Assembly (NCBI GenBank): GCA_933228895.1
Contig: OW121847.1
Span: 81,943,656 to 82,007,655 of the forward strand
DNA length: 64,000 bases
Reading direction: 5' to 3'
Source of the DNA: Platycnemis pennipes
Lineage: Eukaryota; Arthropoda; Insecta; Odonata; Platycnemididae
A program made the position numbers and the translations under genes. Shown piece after piece: positions 51,091-61,969 of the stretch. Below the pieces are notes generated by a model. It searched no databases. It was not told where the DNA came from and saw only the letters and a list, made by a program, of their open reading frames with translations. Position 1 is the first letter of the stretch. Each line of letters starts with the position of its first letter.

Positions 51091-52943
51091 GGCAGGGGGT
51101 GAAAGGGATGCTGAGGACAAACAAATGAACAGCGGGGAATCTCCACGACGGATGGATGACTTGTTGAAGGGATTCCCGGGATCTCATCATCCGTCGACTC
51201 GCTCGAACCTATTTACTTGTTTTGCTGGAGTGTTTTCGGAGAGTCGATACCCCTCATCGACGAGTGAAGACGGGCAAGTGCACGTTCGTGGAAATACAAT
51301 TAATGGAAAAAAGAAAAGAACGATTGGTTCAACCGGGAGAAAGATCGGCGGATCGGAGGAGGAAAAGTTTGACGTTGAAAAAATTCCTTACCCTTTACGA
51401 TTACCATTTTGATATCAACGGGGGAAAAAGCGGAAAGGAAGAGGATAGGAGCATTCTTATTTCGTCTCTATAATCATGGGAACAATTGTAATGGAACGGA
51501 AAACGAAAACGATGGATGTAGATAAAACAAAATGTCTGCGATTACATATATATAACAAATTACTGAAAGCACGTAACGTGCAACACAAGTATAATAGTCA
51601 CTAGTTACAATGACGTAAAAAAAACAAGAAACACAAAAAAAGGAACACACACAAACGTATAGATAATGGGAGCTTTCGACAAGCGTGGCTGTCTTTCTCA
51701 GCGTAAGAGTTTTTCCTTTGGGAAAAGTCAATTTAGAGCAACAGAAAGCTTTCAAGAAGAGTAAATATACCATGAAAAGAGTTCATTGCGTGCTTCTTAA
51801 CTACTCTTACCAGAAAGATAATGTTTTGACAGGATTTATCGAAGATGTTTTGCATTGAAAGGAATGCTTTTACTCTAACGACAAGACGACTGGGTGAAGA
51901 TGATGATTTAGGTTTCTAACTTCAAATGGGTATTCAAGGAATGATTTTGTAGAGGAAGTTACCTCAATCGCATAGCAAGGTTCTTTGGTAGTTATCCGGA
52001 TGGATCTCAATTCTATTGACGAAAAGAGTCGTTCCAGGTTCAACGACCTCTTGCACAGAAACGGAACACTGGTGCAAGTTGCGCAATACGTCTTATAGAA
52101 TTGACACACTCCTCCGGCACTTCGTGTTACCTTACGCCCTTAGAGCTGTCTCAACCTAGTTTATCCCAGCTCAATGCTCGTGACTTCGGTAGAGCGTCAA
52201 TACAAGACCGAATATTTATCCATCCTTCGATGTATGTTTCCCCAAAACGCAAGATAGTACCTAATTGAAATCCTTACGTGAGAGGTATTAATCTTAAAGA
52301 AACCTGAATAAAAAAATTCTGGACGTCGATTCAACTTCATTAATTCCTTCTCTCGCACCATTCAAGTTAAGTGTCACCAAAGGAGGCAGTTGCAAGTGGC
52401 AGGAAGAGGACGCATGCTGTGGACCGCTACTCGGTTTTCTCAGCGTATTATGCATCGCAATGCCGGAAACATACACGCGAAAAACACTCGGCCAATAAAA
52501 CCACGATACAGAGAGCGGAAAGGCCCCTTTTCCCGAGAGGGTTTGTGCTTCCCGACTGAAGACGCGTGAGGAGAAATAAAGCGAGACGGAAGACGCGATC
52601 CTGGAATATATGGGACTCGGCTCAACGGGAGGGACGAATTCGTGTGGGAGGAGGTTAACATGCTGTGTTGAGGTCAACGACTCCACCCAATGTTTCACGC
52701 TTGACGCATGACGCGGATGGCACGGGGAAAAGGTTCAAGTCGCTCGCAATTTCCGCCAAAGCGCTCTGCATACCAACCGATTCGCATGAAGTCATCCGAT
52801 CCCCGTCAAGGTTTTATCCTTGCTAGGGTCGCGTGCTCTGTTCTTGCGTCACTCAGTCGCCAAACCTTCCTCAATACTCGATTTATGACAATGAACTCTT
52901 AATTTCCTCCATATTCGTGGAAAATTTCCAGAAAAGAGAAACA
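51091..52943. other. intron, no gene recognised
   Basis: Overlapping frames (95 and 83 codons plus near 51125-51473, 134 codons minus at 52294-52698) lack domains. The DNA at 52380-52860 is somewhat GC-richer. Confidence 0.35.
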
Positions 52944-53515
52944 GCAACTCATATGGAAGGGAAAGTTTAAATAGTGTAGTTCTGACTACTATATTAATAC
53001 TATTCCTTTTTTATGCATGATGTGTAGTGCATGTTTGGTGAGCAATCACCCCCTGCCACACACCCTTGTGGTGGCTTGCAGGGTATTATGTAGATGTAGA
53101 TGTAGAACAGTTGATTGCCAAATGACGATACATGAGTGAATATGCATTGGGGCAATAAAAGATGACGTTTGTACTAGCGATAACCTAACCACTAGAAATT
53201 TTTATGCGGTATTTCATAATAAAGAGTTAAATTAAGAATATCGTAGCTAGATATGATATTATCAAAGATACTATACGGTAGCATATCATATAAAAGGAAT
53301 CGAAAGCATCACATAAGAATTTTAAGCTAATGATACTTCATTTACTTATTTCATTTACTATAGAGAAGATCAATAACAAAACTGTTTAAACAGATAAATC
53401 AAAACCAATGCCACATTCTACTTTCCAGTAATAATTAATGGAAGTCATAAAAATACTGCTGAGAGTATTTAAGTGAATTACCCATCCGGATGTGCAACTC
53501 ATATGGAAGGGAAAG
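52944..53515. repeat. 22-bp exact direct repeat bounding a 528-bp block
   Basis: The same 22 bases (starting gcaactcatatggaaggg) occur at 52944-52965 and 53494-53515. The interval holds a LINE 3' tail at 53010-53106. The repeats look like a target-site duplication, although the LINE tail does not abut the right copy. Confidence 0.8.
53010..53106 (+). mobile_element. 3' tail of a CR1/jockey-like LINE
   Basis: It reads atgcatgatgtgtagtgcat, ggtgagcaatcaccccctgc, cacacacccttgtggtggct and tgcagggtattatg, then (tgtaga)n. This matches the 3' untranslated end of the minus-strand LINE at 56108-56875, including the stem formed by ccctgccac and gtggcttgcaggg. No coding part is attached. Confidence 0.75.
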
Positions 53516-54270
53516 ATTATAATTAACAGGGACTTCATTCTGGGAGAACTTGCTTACACGGTTAAAACATTAACCATTATTTTCATCGTGATACACGGCA
53601 TGGCATAAAATCACATCCTATTTCAATTAAGCAAACGAATACTCAAACATAGAGCACACTGAAAGTCCCTTGCTGCCAGAAATTTTTTCAGTTGCTAACT
53701 TTACATTGAGGAACGTATAAGCCGCAAACTTCGAATCAATTTGAATAGCTCCATCATAAAAAAAGAAAACTCTTTATGGAAAGCAGTCATGTAGCAGGCC
53801 ATCGACATGTACGACTCGTCAAAAATCGATGGACGACGTGAAATAATGGTCTCTCCGAGGTTAATATTCCGTAAATGTTTCCAAACTTACTTTCACTTTC
53901 CGATACCTAAAAAAATTAACGCCAAACTCCAAAATGACGGGACTCATTTGCTGCAAAACGTTACTCTATCACCTAAGGAAGATAAAGAGCTTGAAAAACG
54001 CGATAAGCTCTTTAAAATCATCGACACCATCGTTTTACTGCTCATCACCATTCATTACTTCTATGACTTTTTTGCCGCAGCTCTCCACACCCTAGATATA
54101 ACATAAGTCTCTACTTTCATATTCCACACTACGTGCTCCACATCTTACAGACGAACACTTCTTTTGCCTTTCTTTACGTTCACTTTTCCCACGATGAGTG
54201 TCTTCATAGACCGAAATGTCTAAAGAAATGGTACATTTGATCTTCCTGTCTTTCTTTTAGTTTTCATCAG
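53107..54270. other. AT-rich intron, one unexplained small frame
   Basis: A 99-codon plus frame at 53807-54106 contains a charged stretch (LSPKEDKELEKRDK) followed by a hydrophobic run (IIDTIVLLLITIHYFY). I do not recognise it and see no splice sites or promoter. The rest holds nothing I can name. Confidence 0.3.
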
Positions 54271-54282
54271 ACTTACTTTTTT

Positions 54283-54608
54283 GGTTGGTTATTCGGGGGA
54301 GGCGACCGACAGCTGAGGTCATATGCGCCATATAGGATAGGTGGGTAATTGGGTAATGGCAGGCGTTTTCACGAAACAGAGGAAGGGTGGAGAGAAACCC
54401 GGCGTCGGCATTAGCCTAACGAAAGGCGGCAAGGGGACCACGGCTTAACGTCCCATCCGACGGACGGAGTACTGAACTTGAAATGCCCTACACTAGGCAC
54501 TCAAGTGGGGACCGGTTTTCCACTGAAAAATCTGTCACCGCCGGGAATCGAACCCGAGCCCACGGGATGGGAGGCCAATACTCTAGCCACCACACTAACC
54601 CGATCCCC
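54283..54608 (-). repeat. intact tRNA-derived SINE with 12-bp target duplication
   Basis: This 326-bp element is flanked by exact copies of acttactttttt (54271-54282 and 54609-54620). On the minus strand it starts ggggatcgggttagtgtggt and carries an A-box region (ggctagagtattgg) and a perfect B box (gggttcgattcccgg). It continues with ccggtccccacttgagtgcc, cagtactccgtccgtcgg and gccgggtttctctccac, and ends gacctcagctgtcggtcgcc, tcccccgaataacc. The clean duplication shows direct retroposition and makes this copy a good reference for the family. Confidence 0.93.
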
Positions 54609-54620
54609 ACTTACTTTTTT

Positions 54621-56100
54621 ACAGGTTTTACTATTCTCAGGTCTTCTTCGTGTGATTTTCGGTCCATCCATTTTACCTTCATCATTATTCTGTGACACCT
54701 TTTCAAATTCTTCCAGCGTGGACAGGGGAGAGTAAAAAGAGTCCAAACTTTATGACTCTTAAGCTTTTTTTCTCCGTGCGTTCCCTACCCTTGCTTTGAG
54801 AGTCCATTTTTTATATCTTCCCACGCAAAACTTCACACTAGCAGAGCTCATACTCGAAATCCGAGTTTTTCGAACTTTAATTCTTTTAATTTTAATTTAA
54901 GGTCCTCGTTCAACTGAACGGTTATCCATAGATTTTTTTCACGACTTTTGTTGCATAAATATGATAAATATTTGTTTATATGTATAGGCAACCTTAAAAA
55001 AATCTGGAGTTTAGCGAGAGAAATGGGATATGACAACATGAAACACAGACGCGAGTCATTAAGATTTCAAGCCAGAGTGCTAACAAAAAAAAGAGGGGAA
55101 ATGATAACATGGGAGTAAAAATACAGAAAGGTATATTGTAATCGTTTATATAAAGGGGCATTTTTAATGCGCGACCTCTTCCGTTGTGTTTCAGGGTAAT
55201 TACGCTGCAAGGGGCTCCTCGTTACTTGCAATGTGGCAGTGCCCATACTATTAAATGTATTTAACGAATTTTTCAATTCAATTTTTTACAACTAGCTAAG
55301 TAACTTAGCATAAAATTAATAAGATACATGCCTAGAAAAATACAGCATCGTAATGCTCCTGCCAAGTTGAAAACTAAAAAAATTTCTGGACTACTTTCAG
55401 AACCGAACTAAATGTATCATTGCTGGCTAAATCCGGGACGAATAGTAAATGATTACGGTAAACTGACACAAATTATGCATATCACTACCACGGGTACATT
55501 CTGTTGATGCTTTAAAAAGAGCCAAAAATGCACCTGGGGGATGAAGGAAGCCGCTGCCATTCTCATGAAACGGCGAACCCATTTCAAGGTGTTTAAACTT
55601 GGATGCTGGAGGCGACGATGTCGCGAAGCAAAGACCGTACGGCCTTCGGAATTAATGATGCGGCACCGAAGGAATAATGAAGTCCCTTCCTTAGCGTCGG
55701 ATTTCCCTCACGCGTGACAATTTCACGGCGGGAATATACCCCTGCCTATTACGGAACTCCGCTTCTGTTTGCGTAGTCGCCCATCTCTTGATGGCTAGTT
55801 AAACTTCAAATTCTCCCCATTTCCTCCACCATATTTTCCATTCTCCCTGTACCAGCTGGGGTAAGGAGATACCGAAGGATGGGGGGAGGGTGCACTTGCG
55901 GCTTAAGGGCTGTGCGGAGCCCCTAATCTTGACGCACGGCTTAACGCACGTAAATTGCAGAAGAGACTTTAAGAGCGTATCAGGACTCGACAATTAGGAA
56001 AGGTAAATGCTGTTTTGGAAACTGGAAAGACTCGTTGAATGTTTACCAGCATTTTTATTGTAATGATCCATTCACGAAGTCCAGGTATTATGGCATCAGC
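54621..56100. other. intron, nothing recognised
   Basis: Short frames only. A mild GC rise at about 55540-55950 carries no exon signature. Confidence 0.4.
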
Positions 56101-56107
56101 GATGAGA

Positions 56108-56875
56108 GCATCTACACCTACATCAACACGATACCCTGCAAGCCACCACGAGGGTGTGTGGCAGGGGATGAAGATCACCAAGCATGGACTATAATACTAC
56201 ATATACATCTACACGATACCCTGCAAGCCACCGCGAGGGAGTGTGGCAGGGGGTGAAGATCACCAAGCATGCACTACCGACATGCAAACTAGCAACTGTA
56301 GGGTCTCATGCAACTAGATTGTTAAAATCTATAATATTTAAAGGATAAATACATGCATCATGCACTACAGACTACTCTAAAATCACCCTACCACCCTTTG
56401 TTATGCTGCCTATTCTGTTCTCATATAGTACGGGGGAAAAATGCCATTTTGAATCTATCAGTACGACAATATATCTCTCTAATCTTATTTATCTGGTCGA
56501 ATCTAGCATAATACACTGGTATTTTTAATATGTGCTTAGCATCTTCAGTAAAGCTATCCGATTGAAATTTCTGTAATATATTTAATCTCTACTTTAATCT
56601 ACGCTCTGATAATGATTTACACCCTAATTCTTGTATTATTCTGAAACACACCTCAACCTATCGTAACACCTTTTAACGAATCTAGCTGATCTACGCTGCA
56701 CACTGTCTAGTTATCTGATCAAACCTAATTTATTCGGATCCCATACACTGGCTGCATACTCAAGGTAGGGACTAACTAGTTAAAAGTAGCATCGCTCTTT
56801 TGTCTTCTTATCACATTTCCCAAGCACTCTTTTTATAAATCCTGGCTTTCTCTTTGCGCGGCCACAACGTATGTA
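56108..56875 (-). mobile_element. CR1/jockey-like LINE, 3' end with duplicated 3' tail
   Basis: On the minus strand, starting near 56870, the translation gives RKPGFIKRVLGKCDKKTKER, LVSPYLEYAASVWDP, LDSVQRRSARFVKRCYDR and further blocks ending near 56400. LEYAA..VWDP and QRRSARFV are the conserved thumb region of jockey/CR1-type reverse transcriptases. Several frameshifts and stops make it dead, and all upstream domains are missing (5' truncation). The 3' untranslated part contains the unit atgcttggtgatcttcaYcc, ccctgccacac...gtggcttgcagggtatcgtg, tgtagatgtat twice in tandem (56110-56182 and about 56200-56275). Confidence 0.85.
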
Positions 56876-56879
56876 TCGT

Positions 56880-59800
56880 TTTGAGACGCCATCTTAAAAT
56901 CGCAATGGACATCATTAAAAGTTTTCTTCTGGTCCCTTTTAGAGGGAAAATACAGTGTATGTACTTCAAATTCGAAAATTCAACTTCAAACGGCCAGATG
57001 TGGATATCTTTATTAGTCCCTGGGAAAGTTCAACTTATATTACAAGAGCCGCCACTCTCCCTGGTCATAATGGTACTTAGGTCTCTTCAACGGCTATCAT
57101 ACATGCATTACCCTAAGAATTTAGACCCAATATGAATAAAATAATCATTTTGTGATATAATTATCAATCCCAATATTACCAGAGATATAGAGAAAGAATA
57201 TAGAGTGGTGGAAATCATGGAAACAATTGTGAAATGCACGAAACTGTGACTCTCTTCGGATAAAAGGAATTGGCTCTTCTCTAATGCCGTGTCCCTTATA
57301 CACTGCTATTACCACGGACACAATTTTAGCGTAGAAATTATATGCCCTCTCTTTTTGTGAAAAAAAATTACTCATCGCGCGTGTGCGGACGATGCGTTGA
57401 TTCATCTTTAGAGTATACATGCGCGAGTAAATTAGAGTTAATGTCCTATAGTTTAACGAGTAAATGAGTTCTGCTCTATGGTGCAGAACCTTTCTAAATA
57501 TGTTCGGGAGTACCTCCATGAATTGAACTTTAACGACCATAATGCCCATTTCGAGTGTACCTATGGGTGCATGTGGTGCACCCGCTGATAGAGAGTCCGA
57601 CCCATGAAATTGGTTTGGAAAACAATATGAAAAGACCCTTCATATAAAAATTGAATACTAAGTGGAGCATAAAAATTTCATTAGAATTGACTTCTATAAT
57701 AGTTGCGGAATTGATGAAATTACCAGAAATCAACAGAAATCTCCTCTGTAGGATAATTAGTGATATATTTTTTTCCTTAAGGAAAATTTAATGTTATTCG
57801 TGCTTTTTGTCACAAAACACTAGTAAAAATTTTCGCTTGTGAAAAATTGTCTCATCAATAACATTGAATTAACTTAAAAATTAACTTTAAACTTCTCAAA
57901 GATGGATATATCGCCTAGGTAATAACACAGAAGAAATGAAATTCCCAGAAACTTGCAAATACTAAATTATTTTAAGTTAATATCACAGCACAGAATAATC
58001 ATTACACGGTAACTAATGAAGAGGATTATAATGTTATAATAGTAGGTCTGGGTGAGGGTGGAGGCTTAGGGCCTAGCAAGTTAAGCATGTATGATATAAT
58101 CAGGGCGGTAATAAAGAATAAATCTGCGACCTTGAGGGGAAATCAAGACAGAAAATATTCTGCAAGTCGCTGGAAAGTTATAGAAAATCTTCTTCGAAAA
58201 GTTTTCAGCACGAAAATATTCGGAAATTTTTGACACCATAAACAAACTTCTTATCATACGCCTACTCCTACTCAAAAAGGTAGAGTTAGTTCGCATCGTG
58301 CCAAACTAGGAATTAGAAAAGGAAATTATTTTACTAAAGCTGCTACAGAAAACAAATATTCAAAATTCGAAATGTGGTAAATTGTATCATTGAGTCTCTC
58401 CATTACAGTTATTTGTTAATTGAAGATAAAAGTAAATTAATGGAAATATGTTCAGAAGCAAAGCAAGGGCGCAAACACGGAGGAGATGGTGGTGGAATTC
58501 GACACGCCATGTTTCGCAATCCTGGATCATATTTCGAGACACGAGAATCGAAGAATAAGCAACCAAGTGGAATCAATACATATTACCTTACCTGACCCGG
58601 TACGCCAACAGGGGCGTTCTTTTTCGTCTTAATAGGGAGACATATTGATGGAGAAATCATCCTATGAGCGGTATGCAATGCAATGAGGGAGTGTTAAAAA
58701 ATATATCAGATTACATACTTGAATTCCAGAATTCGATTTACATGGCCTTGGCCCAAAATCAGCGAACGTAGGGTATTCAAATTAGAGCAGTTAAATTGAC
58801 TTCATAGAGGGGTCAGCATGTATTTCACTAAATAGGAAAACATTCATATCATGATGACATGGAGAACTAAGTTTACTGAAATCCAGACATAAAAGTCAAA
58901 TTATCTTAGGTTTTGTTGTAAAAATGATTTATCCACTGTTTTCAATTTCTGCTTTGAATGCAAATGGAATATGTGAGTACTAATTCGGACCTAATCTAGC
59001 AAGGAATGTTTTTATAGGTTAACCAACGTGAAAATGGAGGAAATGAAAACGAAATTATTCATCCCCTAACATGTAAATGACAAGTAATGAGAACTGCATC
59101 AAGTCGTTGCTGGGAAAACCACAACCGAAAGAACTTCCAAAAAATTGCTAAACACCAGTCCTTGTTTTGAAAAAATATGAATAACAATGGGAATGAAGCA
59201 TTAGTATCTTCTTTTGAAGTACTATCTAAATAATCGTCCAAATAATATTTTTTGAGTAAAATCAACACAAATCTAGTTTCACAACCAAGCCTCAAGAGGA
59301 ATAATATCATGATTAAGTTTTGCAAAATTTTCAAATTTATATTTATGATTTTTGCGAAACATTCAAACCCCAATGTGATGAAATAAATAGAATTGCGTAA
59401 ATCAGGTATAGACAAACAAAAAAACAGAATAAATCAACTAGGGAAAAATATGCTTGATTTCGTATGCGAATCCTTGTGATTATTTTTGAATCAAATTTAT
59501 ATTAAATATATTCATCCGGAAAAATGTGAAATAAGACGGCAGCAATGATCTGAGCTTTATCTAAGTATTTCTCGGCGTGGCAATTAGCATTTTGCATCAA
59601 ATATTCTCATTAAAAAAGGGGAACACGAGTCATACCAGTCTCTATCATTTAAATCTGGCCATGTACTTCACCGCATAAAACAGGACTGAATTAAATCGAA
59701 ATCGCCAACAGGCTTGAATGACAACTAGGTTCAAAAATGTCTAATATACATATAACCTAAAGAGGCGAGGATTATATATCTGTTTTCAGGAAACATGAGA

Positions 59801-60490
59801 ACGGAAGGAAACATATACAAAGGCATAACATGACCAAAGGAAATTATTTAACGACCTAAACACATATTTTATGGTGTGCGAAAAACATGCATCACGAAGG
59901 AAAACGAGGAATGACCGCAAGACGATGAATAATTAATGTTACATAATTTAATAAATAAACGTTGACCACTAAAGAGACCACTATTAATCTCTCATACATG
60001 CATACAACAAATGATTAAGTATTTAATCAATATACTGGTACCTTCGTGACACATTGGGAAAACAGTAGGGAAATTGTTCTCACAAGTGTCTCCTAAAAGT
60101 GGAGTTTAACCCGGTTCCTGTTCAAATTCAAACGATTTAGGCGATTAAACTTAATTCAAGCTGATGAAACTAATGCGGAGCAAAGAGACGTCTTAGAGAA
60201 ATCAGTGCGCGGGAGATTCAGAGCGGTAAATGAAGGAGAAAAATGTGAACTTTAGACAGTTCTTATACGCTTGGTCACGGGATCGAACATGGGCATGGGT
60301 GTAGTGCTTGTCCTCCGATCAGCCTTGGGACAAAGTTGGGCTAGAGGGTGCGATATAAGACAGTTGGATCACCTAAAACCCCAATTTTATCTATACTTTT
60401 GGAAGCATGTTTCTCTTTGCCACGAGAAAGGCTAAGGGGGAAGATATTCGTGTCGACCGCTGCCGAAGCGCGCATCAATATTATAACAGC
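56880..60490. other. AT-rich intron adjoining the candidate first exon
   Basis: A 134-codon minus frame at 57145-57549 and a 118-codon minus frame at 59059-59415 have no domain I know and no good splice borders. No repeat ends were identified. Confidence 0.35.
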
Positions 60491-60496
60491 CCTCAC

Positions 60497-60567
60497 CTTG
60501 GTATCCTGTCGTAGCTGTCCCAGCTGTTGAGGCAGTTGTAGGAACTGTACCGATTGGACGATCCCAT
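60497..60567 (-). CDS. SLO2: candidate first coding exon, probably of SLO2
   Basis: On the minus strand an ATG (60567-60565, context gaaataATGg) opens 23 codons plus two bases and ends CCA AG, followed by the donor GTGAGG at 60496-60491. The peptide begins MGSSNRYSSYNCLNSW and ends YDRIPR once the split codon is completed. An in-frame TGA lies five codons upstream (60582-60580), so this ATG is the natural start. The exon ends in phase 2 and the SLO2 exon at 1131-1210 begins with the single completing base, A. Joined, they keep frame and give Arg immediately before VRVEYY; human KCNT2 also has Arg at that place. A CpG-rich island lies directly upstream. I do not recognise the peptide itself, so assignment to SLO2 rests on strand, phase, junction residue and position. 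It could instead begin another gene, or further exons may lie between the two. Confidence 0.6.
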
Positions 60568-61960
60568 TATTTCCGCAGCTCACGAGCCTTTTCGCTTCAC
60601 CCTTTTGACACGGCGATTACTTTTCCCAGACGTGGAAGGCGCCTTCGGGACAACGCCGCACCCCCAGTTGACCACTTGGGGAACTCAGCCTTGGAGCAGC
60701 GACAAGGACAGGAGCTCCTCGAAAGCTACGGCTCCGGCGCCGCATTCGAACCTCCTCGATTCCCTCGCGAAAGGCGCATCTTTCGACCTCTTGGTATCGT
60801 CTGAGACGGAGGGAGTGCGGCCGGAGGAGAGCGTGGCGAGCCGTATGTACTTACTTATACGCTTACATATAACTTCATTAGAATGGCCGGAGGCTCATTC
60901 CATTTCGTCGGACCGTCGTCGTCACCTTTGTTTGGCGGACTTTGTGATAGCTCAACCGCGGACCGCGATCGGACAGTTCCCGCAATCACTCGCACACGAA
61001 ATCGTCCGACGGGCGTGTCCGCACCAGGCGCCGGTCCTCGCGTCCGACTGCGCCCGCGGTGCCTTCAACTATTTCACTCCCTCCCCCTCCTCCTCCTCCT
61101 CCAACCCCTCTTGCTCCGCGATTCCGCCACCGGTGCCCCACCATACTCCTCCCTGACATCCGACCTCATCCTCGGTCACCGTCGAGAGGGCAGACTCGGA
61201 CCGACCCGACTCCGCAAGGATGTATCTTCTCGAGGAAGCTGACGGAACCGATTCCCCTCCCGACCGTCAGGCGGACGACCGAGGGAGCCTTTTTACCTCT
61301 CGAGGTGAACCCCCGGAGGAACGGTGGAGAAGGGAACGTTCCGTGACCGCGAAACCCCCGTGCCGTGGAATCTCGACCGAGGCACCGCTCCGCGTTCTCA
61401 ACTGAGACGACGAGTGCTCGGACCCCGTCGGGGTAAACAACGGAGCGACGACACGCGCGCGCCAACCTTCCACTCCCGATTCCTCCGCTAAGGGGGGAGG
61501 GGCGTGGGGGCGCGTATTTCCTCCCTTTCCCGACCGCCGTGCGTTGGGGTTTTGAGCGCGCTCTCTTTGAGGGTCGACGCAGTACTCCGCCGCGGAGCGC
61601 TGCCGGCGACCGTTGGGAGGAGCATAGGGAGGAGAAGGGGGAGGTAAGGGGATTGGGAAAGACAGGGGGAGGGGGCCAGATAGAAGTGGTGATGGGGGTG
61701 GTGTGGGAGGGCGCCAGAGCGAGGGGTGCGGTGGACGAGATGGGGAGGGTTTCGGCAGGAGGGGGCGAGGAGTAGGAAACGGAAGGGGTGGAGGAGAGGC
61801 AGCGCGTTCGTGGCGGGAGAGAAGAGGGTGAAGGACTCGGTCGGGGGTGGAGTCTGAGGGACGGAGGTGAAACGGAGGGGTGGGAGGAGAGCAGTCTCTT
61901 TTTTCCTTGGAGGAAAAGATACGGCGAAGAGGATAGGGGGCGCGGGAGGAATGGAAAAGT
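60560..61960 (-). promoter_or_regulatory. CpG-rich island, probable promoter/5' UTR region of the minus-strand gene
   Basis: CpG density is the highest in the window (for example ccgtcgtcgtcacc, gcgcccgcggtgcc, cgacgacacgcgcgcgcc). The island starts at the candidate first coding exon and runs about 1.4 kb upstream of it on the minus strand, where a promoter and 5' UTR would be. No clear TATA box was seen. From about 61590 to 61960 the plus strand is almost all G and A. The long frames here (200 codons plus at 60554-61156, 266 codons minus at 61267-62067) are low-complexity Pro/Ser/Arg translations with no domain and are more likely by-products of composition. Confidence 0.5.
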
Positions 61961-61969
61961 GAGATGGAG

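Larger units (their letters stand above)
1211..60496 (-). other. SLO2: inferred first intron of SLO2 (about 59.3 kb)
   Basis: This is the interval between the GTGAGG donor at 60496-60491 and the AG acceptor at 1212-1211 on the minus strand. I found no other convincing SLO2 exon inside it. Its content is mobile-element remnants, simple repeats and GC-rich islands. If the candidate first exon is wrong, most of this stretch becomes intergenic or belongs to an intron of unknown extent. Confidence 0.5.

Noticed and set aside
51655..51725. Penelope-like element motif (gggagctttcgacaagcgtgg)
   Set aside because: The phrase recalls Penelope-like terminal repeats, but no GIY-YIG or RT coding sequence and no second copy was found.
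60554..61156. 200-codon plus-strand open frame in the CpG island
   Set aside because: It overlaps the candidate first exon on the opposite strand, its translation is low-complexity Ser/Pro/Arg without a domain, and long frames are expected in GC-rich DNA.
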